Shown here piece by piece: positions 12,406 through 24,507 of a stretch of 64,000 bases of DNA. Numbering within the stretch: the stretch's first letter is position 1; each line of letters starts with the position of its first letter. Origin of the DNA: Prostheceraeus crozeri (Eukaryota; Platyhelminthes; Polycladida; Euryleptidae); assembly GCA_907163375.1 (NCBI GenBank), contig CAJQUW010000618.1, forward strand, positions 62,001 through 126,000. The letters run 5' to 3'. A model generated the notes under the pieces. The model worked only from the letters and a program-made list of their open reading frames with translations, did not search any database and was not told the DNA's origin. Both the position numbers and the translations under genes were made by a program.

Positions 12406-12633
12406 ACAATTAGTAATACTGCCACCAATTTTTTGACTGTTGTAGGCAAATTTATTTCCGGTCCGCGAAAGCACTACAATTTGCAAAGCTTTAAAGATAA
12501 ATGCACGCACATTAAGATTAAAAAATCGAACATCCTCCGACTCCCCTGTGATACCAGACGTAGTGGATTTGCAAGATTGCGGAGAGGTCAATCCTTTTAA
12601 TCCAGTTGTTCCACTGGCTTCGCCTTTTGACAT
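12406..12633 (-). CDS. ATG13: ATG13 homologue, coding exon 1
   Basis: The exon starts with ATG at 12633 (rc) and ends at 12406, before a strong donor (TGT then GTAAGTATA). It is 76 codons long and ends in phase 0, matching exon 2. After a Ser/Thr/Gly-rich leader of about 32 residues, the peptide SEDVRFFNLNVRAFIFKALQ and the following IVVLSRTGNKF align with the first HORMA helix of ATG13 (animal form: [23 protein letters not shown]). The leader is longer than in vertebrates. ATG13 is cytosolic and recruits ATG101, FIP200 and the ULK kinase to sites of autophagosome formation. No in-frame ATG is seen upstream, although the start could only be fixed by transcript data. Confidence 0.8.
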
Positions 12634-13482
12634 CGCTCAAATCTGAAAACAAATAAATCGAAATTTATTGTTGTGAAGAATTTTGACTGTTTTCAATTTA
12701 ACTGAATTTTGGAAAATGGCTAGTTGACATCCATGTTGAAACTTCAATCCTGAAAACGTGTTCAAAACTTCCAGTTGAAATTTCATTCAGTCATTATGCC
12801 TCATACAATAATGGGCAGCTATGTATATTGACTGAGGCGTCATTTTGCTTTCAGGGGAAGCAATTTGCTTTTTGGGGCAAGAATTTGCTTTAGGAAGTGG
12901 CTTCGTTGAGAAATTTGATTGACATTTTGTTTTTGAGGGCGACTTTGCTACATTACATTACGTTATGGCAATCGGTCTTCAGGAGTGGCAATTTGTTATT
13001 CAGCGACAACGAGTTTGATAATGGAACAACATTATGAATAAATACAACAAGTAGTGTTTGCCGCTATATGTCAAATCATTTCTATTCAAATCACTCTTAA
13101 CCAGTGGCGGGAGCAGTTAATTGATTCAGCACGATTCTTGAATGACCAGGAATCGTGCGATTTTTCTGCAATGTGACTCCTCAATGAAATTTGCTTGATT
13201 GAGATAATGATTACTTTCCTAACTTTGGAAAAGTACAGCTTTTCTGTCTAAGGATATCTTGTTGAGCCGAGAGAGCGAAACGATCGAGGGTCGACAACAA
13301 ATCCGAGGACGGAAAAAGTACTTTTACAATAAAGGAATACATTTTTTTTCTTGTGCATGTGTATGAACAGGGACAACTAGAAAAGATAAAATCTAATTTC
13401 TTTGCTGCCATTGCAGATAGAATATATATTTATAGATTATTTCCAGTTGTCCCAGATGAAGAAAAGTCAACTTTTCAAACAG

Positions 13483-13800
13483 CAATGTAATATTGCAGTT
13501 TAGACAGCTGAACCGCAATATGCTATGAGGCTGAGGGCCGTCAGGCCCGAAGCCATGGCTTATTGCGGTTCCGATGTCTAAACTGTAATATCATTGTGTT
13601 TCGGTTTTCTATGTAACTGAACTGCAATATGCTACTATTAAACCGCAATATACCCACGAAGCATATTGCTGTTCAACATCATAGAATTCTAATTCAAATT
13701 TGGACTTAAATGGAATGATTAAAATGTTTTTCATATATCTACGTTCTTTATTCTGAACTGCAATATGCCAAACCGGCATATAGTGGTTCAGTATTTTAAC
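13483..13800. repeat. Fold-back repeat cluster with AACCGCAATATGC motif
   Basis: The block 13483-13600 is a near palindrome: AATGTAATATTGCAGTTTAG at its left end and the complement of that at its right end. The motif GAACCGCAATATGC or its complement recurs five or more times to 13793 (for example GAACTGCAATATGCC near 13755). It lies inside the large hAT element and has no coding capacity. Confidence 0.6.
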
Positions 13801-13836
13801 GAAGGAAGATATACGAACCTAAACACAATGAAGACA

Positions 13837-13912
13837 CATTACCTTTCGAATGACAGCCTAAATCGTCGGCGCGTAGCGTCAGACAATTTAGGCTGATCAT
13901 TTGAAAGGTAAT
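13837..13912. repeat. 76-bp hairpin repeat
   Basis: Left arm ATTACCTTTCGAATGACAGC, then CTAAAT; right arm is the near-complement ending ATTTGAAAGGTAAT. The spacer is about 20 bp and G+C-rich (CGGCGCGTAGCG). It is a small fold-back element inside the hAT element. Confidence 0.6.
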
Positions 13913-14151
13913 ATATGCATTGTTACTGAACCTAAAATCTATGACATCAAAGATCCAAGATTTTGATCTGTAAAAGACTCAAATTTATGATAATTTTCCA
14001 CATAGCCCATGCAGCTCAGAACATTAAAGTAGGGAAAGCTTGAGATATCTACGAGTTCAAATTGTGAACCATAGGAATCACCTTAATGTTATTTTCACAG
14101 GAAATGCGAAGATGGACGGTGAAATGCTCCTACCTCAATGGTATTACATAG

Positions 14152-14196
14152 CAAATTAGACGGCCTTAATCATGTGATCAAGACCGTCTAATTTGG
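14152..14196. repeat. Short perfect-arm hairpin
   Basis: CAAATTAGACGGCCTT pairs with AAGACCGTCTAATTTG across a 12-bp spacer; only one position does not pair. A comparable short inverted pair, AGGTCCGGAACG with CGTTCCGGACCT, lies at 14707-14718 and 14838-14849. Confidence 0.6.
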
Positions 14197-16654
14197 AATT
14201 GGAGATATATAAACGACTTTCATAGAAAAATGACAGGTGAGATATCGGCTGACAGACCTACTTGCTCAGTAACAATGCAAAAAGATATTTCTCCATGAAC
14301 GGAAAAGTTGTGCATGAATGGAAAAGTCATAGTTTTCCTACGTCTCCATGGTAGGAAAAGTCCATGCATAGGAAACAGCTATTTTCTTGAGATATTAACT
14401 TTTCCTCCCGCAGCTATGTTGTACAGCCCGAGCGCACCGAGGGATGGACAGATAGCTAAGGAAGGAAACGCTAATTTCCTCTCAAAAGAATGTAGCTTTT
14501 CATTTTGTGACTTGTAGATGTCTATTGTTCATTATAAAGTTGATGGTTATAGAGTGAAATCTATGAATGAGCTACTCATTCATGGCATCAGAACAGATAA
14601 ATTGCGTCAGCGACCAATGACATCGTGATAAGTATTCAGATGTATTAAAGGTTCTGATAGGGCAACATATCGTTCAATGCGAATTAGTGAGACGAACAGC
14701 AAACCGAGGTCCGGAACGTATCTAACAAGTTCACGTTTCTCATTAATCTATCCTATCACAGGTAAGACGATGCGAATAGCTGAATTTTTTAATGATCACA
14801 ATATGATATTATTGTTTCATGCATGTATATTACCTATCGTTCCGGACCTTTTAATAAGTAGGACTTAATAATTAGGCAAGACGAATGCTGGCGTACGTTA
14901 TTAATTTTGAATACATATTCCGATCTGCTTTGATATGCCGTTTTTATCAAACCTTAACATTTTTCATTGCAAAAGTATGATGGTGCATAACTTTTACAGA
15001 TGAAATCATGACTTGCTTAAACATATTAAATATGAATGAAAATGTCCTCTCCTTCCAGACAGTGTCATCTCGTATTTCAGTGTCATTACTTAATGTCACC
15101 TCCACTTTATTGTCACTCTGTAAATTTCTCAATCGCCTTGTCATCAGCCATCTCATTCATTCTCTTCTGTATACATGTACGTGTTTTTCAATTGAAAAAA
15201 TATACGTTTCTGATAATCCTGGGAATATATCGATGTCTTGGTAGTCTCTGGCTAATCATAACTTGTTTACAGACTTCTAAGATTTTTTTCCACAAGAGCT
15301 TACACAAGAAAAGTTAACTACAGGAGGAAAAGTTAGCTATGTGATCCCGTGGGACTGAAAAGTTAATTTTTCCCCCGGTGGTTTGCATGGGAGAGATATC
15401 TTTTCACCTCCACACAAAATGAAATAGTTATTTACGCAACAAGTTCAAGGTATCCATCTTTATTGCATTTTTCGAGATCAAAATGTCTATGCACGAGTCC
15501 GAAGGGCGAGGCTTTATTAAGCAATCTCTATGATTTTTGCACTGTGAAATATAAAAATCTCTATTCATTCTTTCATCGCTTGAGATAACGCGCGGGTGCT
15601 CGTTCCTGAGATCATGGATAGCTGGATAGAGTTGCCGTGCGAGATATCTATGGGAGCTCTCTACATAGCATTGAAGCATGGCATTAAACGCATTCGCACA
15701 GAGCAGGTACACCATTTATACGAATCATACATGTTGTCAAAGCACATTCAAGCACAGTAATTCCCAAAATATTATATCTCCGCATTAAAATCATATAACA
15801 ATGATTACATTGATAACAATGCGCATTAATGCCTGATTTACATATAACATGTACACCATGAGCATACCCCGGTAACAATTGCACTTGGAGATTCGCTAAT
15901 TAGAAGATTGTAGAGTTCCAGTTCGCCTGGGCATAGAATAGAAAGATTTTAACTATTTAAGCACAAAAATTCCTTGGCAGCAGTAGACCCTGCTTTCTCC
16001 CTACAAGGGCTCGTCAGTACGTCTGGGATTTGCCCAAAGGAGCTTTGAATATCTGGAATGGCTGAGCAAGATGAAGGACCGCACAACGGGCAGTTCTGTG
16101 CTTATCCATCCTGGCGATGCCGTGCGGCGGATAAGCATAAAGATATGAAGTGCCAAAAGCTAGTCTGAACCATTTCGAACCGTATTGAAGATCCCTTGAA
16201 GTAGCGAAACGCCGTGCCTAAGGCTGTCACAGAATTCTTGTGCTTTAAATTGTTCAAGTCTGAGGATATCTCTCTATTAGATTTGCTAAATAGTGCAAAC
16301 GTCATAAGTCTAATAGTTTGATTTAATTGATACATACTCGTAAGTATGCTTATTTCAGGACAGATAGAAGAAACGGCAAATAGCCAAATACCTACACTCC
16401 TACAGCTATGTTCGATAAAATATGATTGATAAAGACCAAAAGAACCAGAACTGGGAAAAATATTAATAATGTACTTCGCAGTACATGTACATGATGCACT
16501 TGCAGTAGTTCTATGATGGCAGATTTGCAGTAGAATCTTCTTAACGCCTACTGGCGAATTTTTTGAATATCTTTTAAACCAGGCAAGTTATGGCCACCAG
16601 ATTTCTAGTAGCTTACTTTCTACGTATTATGAAACGTTTGACAGAGGTATAATA

Positions 16655-17886
16655 AATTTAACCAGTGCTCCCTCTCACACCCGGCCCGAATTTTCGGGCC
16701 GGGTGCGAAAATTCGGGCCGAAGTATTATTAACTGCATTTAGTCAAATGTGATATATTTCCAATAATACTCCAGTATATGGGTGTAACTGGTCCTCCATT
16801 CATATTTTATAGGAGACCTATCTAAAGCCCATTTCTAGTAAATCAGAACATCTAAACCAGTATGTAATCTAACTGAAGATTAAAGAAAAACTAAATTATG
16901 AAATACAGCATCATATTCCGACTCAAATGCATCAAAATTGATCAAAGACATACACAGATACCGTGCATTATAAAGACCAGCTGTAATTGCTTTTCAGCAG
17001 GCCTTCATACCCGCATGTGTAGGCCCCTGCCGTTTTTAATTGTTTAGAGCATACTCAGTTCTATATATTCAACTAGACTAGCTGGAGTAAAATGGCTGTC
17101 ATATTTAGAATAAGAACATTTCGAGGAGAGGTTATTTCGAAACTTTTTTTGTATTCGGACAAAGCTCATCTTTCTGTCCGATGAACTTTCGTTAAAAGTT
17201 AGAAGAAAGTGCACACCCTAGACCCATATGCACGATTGTACATAAATGAAACAATAACTACATCATCAATGGCTTCGAATATATCAATGCATTTTAGGAA
17301 TTTTCACAAAATCATTCAAAACCATTAGAACAAATTGCAAATCGCAAGAATTACTGTTAGTTATGATATGAAATGGATCTAATAGTGAAGTTATTATGAA
17401 GTACATACAAAGGACCCAGTCCACCCAATAGTGGACTATGCAATCGTGGCAGCATAGAAGTCAACTGATAACGTCACCTGTATCATTACCTGATCATGTA
17501 CTGCATCATTTGTCACACTAAGCAAAAACCAGTGACCAAGTAGGATGCCTTGAATGATGTAGGCCTAGTCATTCTTTAAAGGTCAAATTCGTGTAAGCCT
17601 GCTTGAACACAACCCCTTTAGGAAATTTTGAAGTCAAGTCAATATTTAATGAACGGCCCGAATCATTGTTCTATATAGCTCCCAGTGAAGAATTTTTAAA
17701 CAAAATATCATGAAACATCCCAAATTCTTGCATTCCATGGGAATGAAGTATAGGGGTCTAGACTTGTTTTTCAGGCAATTTCACCAAAACGGCCCGAATT
17801 TCAGGAAAATTCGGGCTTTCGGGCCAACTGGCATGAAATTCGGGTCATGCCCGAATTCGGGCCGAAGTGGGAGCGCTGAATTTAAC
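16655..17886. mobile_element. Nested 1.2-kb hAT-like non-autonomous element
   Basis: The element spans 16663-17878. It begins CAGTGCTCCCTCTCACACCC and ends with the complement of CAGCGCTCCCACTTCGGCCC. The flanks carry an exact 8-bp duplication AATTTAAC (16655-16662 and 17879-17886). Both ends are rich in CCCGAATTTTCGGGC palindromes. No transposase frame is present. It sits wholly inside the 13102-18778 element, so it inserted later. Confidence 0.85.
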
Positions 17887-18786
17887 ACGATACATTTGAC
17901 GTGAGAGCTATTTTGAAATTTGAATGTTTAGAATATTTTGGCAGATTCGGTACATATTCACTTCTAGTGTATATTGTTGCATAAGTTGAGATTACATAAA
18001 TGATTCCTCCTATTAATATAGAGATATTCACAAATACAAAGTCTTTTAATCGGGTTGTTTCTTCAACAGCAAGAACTAAATACTAAAATCTGCAATTATA
18101 GTGACATTTGAGCTGAACTAAATGTTTGAATTATTTGACCTTTGACCTCATATACTACGATGATGTAATGTCATAGCGATTAATGATCATCGTTTTGTTA
18201 ACCAGATCTTTCGTTTAGTGTATAGTTTATTGCTTTTTGTTGTCATTTTCCATTTCAAATAGTGATCTGATTGAAATTTGTTAAATATTGGCGGTTTTGA
18301 CCATTGTCCTTCACCTCAGCCCAGGGATGACCTTAGAAATAAAACTGATGCTGTTTTTCTAAATCCCCTTTCAATGCCCCTCGATTAATGTGTGTTTTTG
18401 GCAAAATTGGTGCAATAGCTTAGGGGATCAGCAGGTATGGGGGGGGTGTGAGGGCGAAATTCGCCCCACTGGGGCGCATTCGGAAAACATCCCAGTGTGG
18501 CGAGGGGTGATAGATCTTCAAGACTTTCTATGCCTTGTCCGCGACTTTTTGTGTGTTCTGATTTATTATGCTGTTTTCCAAAGCATCTAAAAAAAAATAG
18601 AGCATCGCATTAATTAATGCGGCAGTTATAATTTCAGTCTCAATATACTATGAGTTTTGATGGAAATTATCAAGTTTTTAATGAAAAATGGTCTAGAAAG
18701 GAAAAATAGTATAAGCTAGATTAGCTGCAAACTTCTAGTCACTGAATCTCAAAATATTCCGAATCGCGCCCGCCACTGCTCTTAAC

Positions 18787-19440
18787 ATTACCCTAATGTG
18801 AACTTTCAAGCACTCACCTATAGCTTTCAAGTTCCGCCCTTCTTCGAATAGTGGCCGAAGCTACCGAAAGGACCATCTGACTCATAGAAAGCTTGTTGAA
18901 TATTGTTCGCTTTTATGAATGTGAATTTTATCGATGTTGAAGTTTACTTTTCAGCTGATTTCTTAAGCTTATTTTTGTTAATTAACTGAAATTTAGCCGA
19001 CAAAAAGAGTTTTTGATAGATGGTGTAAGATTAAAACAGACTGAATACAGCAACATGCATGCTGTCTTTATCTTGTTCACGCAAATTTTCCTTTCAAGTT
19101 TTTAACATTGAATGCCGCACAGAGAACGGTTCGGCTAAAAATCTCGGAGCCCTCTTGACTGATATGATCTGTGAGACAAGCAGTCAAAACAGTTCTGCCA
19201 GTATTGAAAAATTCACATCTATCCCAGATCATGCTCCATCAGATCTACATATCTCATGGTATCCAATTGCATGCACACTTTTACACAAAGTCCTTTTTTA
19301 TAGAAGCCATCGTTGAGGCGCGATTCCAATCTAGTTATTCATCTCAGATATCACCCTTCCCGGCCCCGATCGCTCTGTGATATGGCTCGTTCATACTTGC
19401 AGTGCTTGTTGTACTATATTCTGTTATAGAATTTCATAAA
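18787..19440. other. Noncoding stretch
   Basis: AT-rich DNA with no supported gene or repeat boundary. Confidence 0.3.
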
Positions 19441-19978
19441 TCAGCATAAGGGACGTGGGACCGTGGTTGAACAAGTTGCAGAAGCAGTACGCGTCGGAAT
19501 AGGTAGCCGCCGTGCGTGGGCGTGCTCCGTTACCGTCTCGAAAACCTCAATCGGAGCTTTGGTTTCGCGTGGCGCGATTTCCCGTCGAATCCCATTTGGC
19601 TTTTGTCGCTTCGTTCCTTGAAGAGGACTTAGCAGTGGGTATTCAGACTGCGTGTGCGTAATTTTGCGTAATGAAGGTGATGAAACACGGTTTGTGGTGG
19701 GCTGCCTTGGTGAACATAGCGGTAACATCAGTCGAGCCACGCGATTCTTCCAGATCGTCGAGCACCACGAAGTCGTAGGGCTGGATTTCACTGGTGTGGA
19801 TGAGGTCCACATTGGTGACCATGTCTCCCTGCTGCGATTCTTGTTGGATTGAAGGCTGAAAGATCCCGTAGCACCTGAGTGTCCGGTTGATGGTGCACTC
19901 AAACAGTTCAGGACGGTAATGAACTATTTGCAGTGTGATGTGTGTTTTGCCACTGTGTGAAGGACCTGCTATACACAC
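19441..19978 (-). pseudogene. Fossil packaging ATPase of a Polinton/adintovirus-like element
   Basis: The minus strand from 19978 encodes a P-loop protein segment with Walker A GPSHSGKT, then about 50 residues on YDFVVLDDLEES (Walker B), and then FTKAAHHKPCFITFITQN. The DDL...LFT(K/R)..HH...FITQN order is that of the A32/FtsK-type genome-packaging ATPases of Polintons, adintoviruses and related double-jelly-roll viruses. G+C content is higher than in the surrounding DNA. The copy is incomplete and broken, with at least one break in the visible part, and is best read as an old insertion. DNA up to about 20600 may be from the same element, but I could not identify other parts. Whether it relates to the polymerase-bearing element at 55-64 kb is unknown. 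Confidence 0.6.
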
Positions 19979-21480
19979 TGTGAGATCACATTTCAGTCAT
20001 AGATCCATCTTACCGCCGTCAGCTGTCATTTGCATAGTCGTGCGTCATATATTTTGTACTTTGTGAGTCCGGTCGCCAGACTGCCAACTCCGCTGGCTAT
20101 CACCGGCAGTAATTGGTGGCACAGAGGAAACCTCCCATTTGACTCACATTTCCGTTGACTAGATAAACTGCCGCCCAGCCTGAACAGTCGGCGCAAGGCA
20201 TGTTTCTACCTCAGCTTTGCTAGGGCTTTCAAGAGGGTCGCGTTGCTGATTCCAGTGACGTTTCCGGCTCGTCGTCACATTCATTCCGCTGTTAACAAGT
20301 CACATTCCTGAAATGCAAAACATGGCTAATGCCAGTCGTGTTCAGTTTGCGTAGACCATTTCCATGCGAGCAGCGTCCATGATGTCACACTACCTGGAAG
20401 AATGGCCAGCATGGCGCTAAAGAAGAGAAAAACCGTTTCGTGTTCATATAGTTTATTCAGTTTTCCTGCCATCGAACTCTGGTTCGCACCACCTGTCAAG
20501 TATTCCACCCAAGCGGCGCACAAAGTGGATGCAGTCGTCTCAAGAGACACGGCGAGACGCGTTATTCGGGTATACTTTACATAGGACTGAAATATTTGAG
20601 CGAATAAGAGTTTGAACAGAGCGGTTAGATTTGGCGGTCGGGATACTAGCGTATGGATGAGTCCATGATACTGTGTTCAACCTACCGACAGCACACGACA
20701 TTCTTCGTGAAGAAATCGAAACACTGGATAGTTAGATATGAACATGGCTATCATGATAGTGATAATAATTATGATGTATATATTTTCAAAAATTAAGATC
20801 CGAAGTTACATGGATAATATGGACCCTAACTGGATAATTGAAGATTCGGAGTGAAAATCTTGAATTGTACATGCATAATTGAAAACCATTAATTTGAAAA
20901 ATATACATTTATTTCATTCAAATTATGCATCTTGTTAGATTGTTTTAAATGCTACATTAGTATTACATGTGCTGTGCATACATAACCACATTTTCAACAA
21001 AGTACTTTTCGTTGTGTTATTGCAATCAAACAGAATTTTGCGTTAATAAGACCATCCACAATAAAATTGGTAAAAACGCAAAGTTCACAGAAAAATGTGT
21101 ACAATATACTGTTGTTATTGCACTCATTAGTCTCTGGCATGCTAAATTATTGCCTACGGAATGATCTCTAGAAACCGGAAAACAACAATAATAATGATAA
21201 ATGAGCGTAGTAATGTTGAAGCCTTCAAAATCATCTTTACGTAATATTCATGCATCAAATAACGCAACATGTAAATTAAGGAAGTATTGAGACCGAAAAT
21301 GCGACTTCCATTTGAACAACAAACAACAACAATTTTCCTGAGTCTACTTTTTGAAGAATCAATCCTCATATGCGATATTTAGCATTGCGTTCATATTCTT
21401 TTCAGTGACTAGTCCACACTAAATGGAAAATGGAAAAAAATATGAAAAATGTGCAAAACGAGTGTCTATTTAAGTGGAAT
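19979..21480. other. Stretch without supported gene
   Basis: The first about 600 bp have the same raised G+C as the ATPase fossil and may be part of that element. From 20660 the sequence is AT-rich and featureless to me. Confidence 0.3.
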
Positions 21481-21486
21481 TTTATT
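21481..21486 (-). terminator. possible poly(A) signal of the PGAP2-like gene
   Basis: AATAAA on the minus strand, about 330 bp below the stop codon of the last PGAP2-like exon. It is a plausible cleavage signal only. Confidence 0.35.
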
Positions 21487-21814
21487 GCGCACTGCGGAAG
21501 CAAGCAGCTTTGTATCCATTTCTTTTATCACAACTTCTAATTATAACCGTTCTGCATAACCATGTACAACGCTTCTGTAGTGTCACTTCAGGCAGCTTCG
21601 GTCATATATTCACAGAAAACGTGCTTACTCAACAACACTAGTGGGAAGCTAGGTCGATTCAGATTCATTGAATTGCATGATTGTGAAAGCTGGAAAATTC
21701 CGGATTATTTTGATCAAATAGCGCCCAATCATCAGTTGAGCAGACAAAAATCAATGAAAAAGTAACAGAAAATGTATTCAGCTATAGATCAATAACAAAA
21801 ATAGTGGCTGCATG

Positions 21815-22011
21815 CTAGTCAGCCTTCTTATTACTGCTTACTGCAGAATACCATAAATTTCCATTCTTTTGTAAAGTACGACCAGTAGCTTCATTTTTAG
21901 AAAACTCTCCAATAGTCACTGCACACTCACTGAACTCATAAACAGCAGTGAAGTGAAATCCCATGTTTATCACGCCGATGAAATATTCACACAATGAAAA
22001 CCAGCTCAATG
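21815..22011 (-). CDS. PGAP2: PGAP2 homologue, last coding exon
   Basis: The exon starts after a T-rich acceptor ending in TTTTTTCAG and ends in TAG at 21815. It encodes LSWFSLCEYFIGVINMGFHF, then TAVYEF. This is the last transmembrane segment of PGAP2 (vertebrate form: [20 protein letters not shown], then TAWWDF). A C-terminal tail of about 40 residues follows, longer than the roughly 19 in vertebrates. The exon begins with two bases of a codon whose first base ends exon 38109-38217, giving Ala at the junction, so the phases fit. PGAP2 is a multi-pass Golgi/ER protein needed for lipid remodelling of GPI anchors. The 16.1-kb intron above it (22012-38108) is mostly transposon sequence. Confidence 0.85.
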
Positions 22012-22599
22012 CTGAAAAAAAGGGAAAAAGTTAAAACAATGTACTTGACACTACGTAAGTCATATAAATATAAAATTGCACACATCAGAAAATAAGTAAT
22101 TTTCTTGTTATAATTTGTGATATAAATAGGAGGACAAAATAAATATTTCAAACATCTGAAGCAGGGTGCCCGCACATTTTCGGAGCATAATTTTCAGACT
22201 CATTGATAATCCCAATTTAGCATAATTCACCCAAAAATTTATTTTGATCAACCTAGGAGAAAAAATAGCAGGAAGAAAGAGCAGCTGGGCTGTATTCGGC
22301 AATCAGAGAGGCAATGACAGAGAGTCTGCCGACAGTAACAAATCGCACTCCTATTTGCGGATGAAAAGCAAAGTCGAAACATAATCTGACTACAGTCTGA
22401 AGAGAACATGAAAATACATAGGAGCGAGTGCAATTAAGTTCGAAAGGCAGTACGAGCCGATATGAAAATATGGCTGCAGGAGATATACCGACTGATTGAG
22501 CAGACTGTGTAGAAGCAGAGACACGCAAAGCATATCTGCTGATCAGCGATATCAATACAAAATGGGAACCGAAGCAAAGATTTGCTAAAGCTCGCGATG

Positions 22600-24290
22600 G
22601 ACACCTGTTACAGACATCCGAAGAGACCAAGGAGAGATGGACTGAGTACTGCAGAGACTCGCATGCGTAGATGTATGATTATGACACCACGATAGTGACG
22701 GAACTTGAAGACATGGCACTCCAAGATGACGACAGAAATGGAGAAATACTCGGTCAAGTCAATGGTAAATACTGTCAAGTCGAAACAGCAATCAAGAAGC
22801 AAAAGAAAAACACAAGGCTCACGGTACAGATGGCATCACAGGAAAGATGCTACATGCAGGTGGAGTAGAAATGGCAGAAGAACTGTTCATTATATGCAGT
22901 CAAGCATAGTCTGACGAGAAAGTTCCTGATGAATGGAGCAAGTCGGCTATAGTGTGCTACCGAAGAAAGGAGATCTAAGCATCTGTAGCAAATGCCGCAC
23001 CTTACCTCTGATAAACTACGTGTGCAAAGTGTTCTTACTGATCATCCTAGAGCGTCTGGAAGCTTCTGTCAAGCTATTCCTGGTAGAAGAACAAACGGGC
23101 TTCCGTAGAGACAGCAGCACTGTACTACAGATCCATGCTGATGTTTCTCTAAGGCTTTCGGCAACATTCGACAAGACGCCATGTGGGCAGTACTGAAATC
23201 AGACGGAGTCAAGATTATCCACATTTTGAAGAGCATACGAGCAATACTACAGTGCCAAGGCTACAGCTAGACTAGGAAATGAAACTGGTGCCTGGATCAG
23301 ACAAGGATTCCAGACAGCACGATCCCCTGTGACCTGTCATTTTCTGGTTTTGTATACCTGGAACGTGTTATAACAATGCGGCTGAGGTGTCAATTCAGGG
23401 ACGCCATCAATAATCGAAGCCTTGCCGATGATATAACACTTTCAGATGAAAGCTGGTGTGAGATGGAGAATAGCCTAAACTTCGTTTCTTCAGATGTAGG
23501 AAGATGTGGCCGTAAGATCAACACCGATTAATCGAAGGGATTAGTGACTTGAGACAAGTCAAAAAGCAGAGCTTTCGACCAACAGCAGTGAAATCGAAGC
23601 AATCCACAAATTCACCTATATTGGAATCACGATAAATGGCCAAGTATGTGCAATGAAATTCGTCAGCCCATTGGCATGACCAGGCATGACATTTAGGACG
23701 CTAGCCGGTTTTGACAAAATACGGAGGAGTCACGTGATTAGGACAAGAATCATAAGGCCTCAGCCACACTGAAAGCAAAGCAAACACGAGCGTCCCGAGC
23801 GTCTCGAGCAAACGTATCTCCTTAAGCTATTAATCGCTCTTGTTTGCCTTGCTCGCAGTGTGACAGTCTACAACTACTGTAATGATGACTTTATATTTGC
23901 TGCAAAACGCTTTGCTCGGAAACGCTTGGAAAAGCTCGCAGTGTGGCTGAGGCCTAATGCACGGTGTTGCCCGTTATGAAGTCCTGAGAAGAGAAGAACC
24001 AAAGTTATGGCTTGTGTAGATGATTAATAAGCGTAAAATGAGTCTGTTCGGCCACATTTGCCGCATGTAAGATCATTGCCCAGTGAAGATCGTGCTGTTT
24101 GGTATCGCGAATGGCAACAGTCGTAGAGCCGATCCATGATGTGGTGGACAGACAGTATCAAAGGTTGGTGCGAAGCTGACCTACACGTGATAGGTAGTAT
24201 GACAGAAGAGACTGGTGGAAAATAACCGAACGCTTCATTGAGGACACCAACATATGATTCAACTTCTTCGCAAATCAAGTCAAGTAAGCA
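22600..24290 (+). mobile_element. Degenerate RTE-like LINE on plus strand
   Basis: Plus-strand fragments in changing frames match a widespread LINE reverse transcriptase. Visible pieces are KAHGTDGITGKMLHAGGVE with EKVPDEWSKSAIV (about 22810-22950), then KGDLSICSKC...INYVCKVFLLIILERL and EEQTGFRRDSST (22970-23120), and finally the tail with FGHICRM and WTDSIKGW (about 24045-24170). There are many stops and frameshifts, so it is old. A 199-bp Harbinger-like MITE (23756-23954) has inserted into the 3' half. Confidence 0.7.
23753..23957. mobile_element. Harbinger-like MITE inside the LINE relic
   Basis: The element spans 23756-23954. Both ends read GGCCTCAGCCACACTG inward, a perfect 16-bp inverted repeat, and both flanks carry TAA. 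A 3-bp T-W-A target duplication is typical of PIF/Harbinger elements. There is no coding capacity. It interrupts the LINE relic between its palm and tail regions. Confidence 0.7.
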
Positions 24291-24507
24291 AAATGACTTA
24301 AGGGACTAGCAGTCTGCTTAGTTAGTATTTCTAGCCAGTGCATTAGAACTTTTTGGTGAAAATGAACGAGGTTCTCGGTCGCTAACTAGTAAGCGAAGGA
24401 GCTTAGCAAACGGGATTTCCTAGTAACTGCCACTGAAATTAACTAATATTTTTCAGTTCATGAAACTGATGAACGAACTGAACTGATGCTTCTCAGTCTT
24501 TTTTTAT

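Larger units (their letters stand above)
13094..18786. mobile_element. 5.7-kb hAT-type element with 8-bp target duplication
   Basis: The element spans 13102-18778. It starts CAGTGGCGGGAGC and ends with the complement of CAGTGGCGGGCGC. It is flanked on both sides by an exact 8-bp duplication CTCTTAAC (13094-13101 and 18779-18786), the hallmark of hAT transposition. The long interior has no frame I can recognise as a transposase. Instead it contains several fold-back repeats (13483-13610, 13837-13912, 14150-14196, 14707-14849) and a second complete hAT-like element (16663-17878). It is therefore a non-autonomous, composite element that must have been moved by a transposase made elsewhere. GGAAAAGTTAACTTTTCC-like motifs recur at about 14290-14420 and 15300-15420. 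Confidence 0.8.

Noticed and set aside
22253-22630. 125-codon minus frame with many Cys/Ser
   Set aside because: It lies opposite and upstream of the plus-strand LINE relic and shows no family resemblance; probably the complement of the LINE's 5' part.
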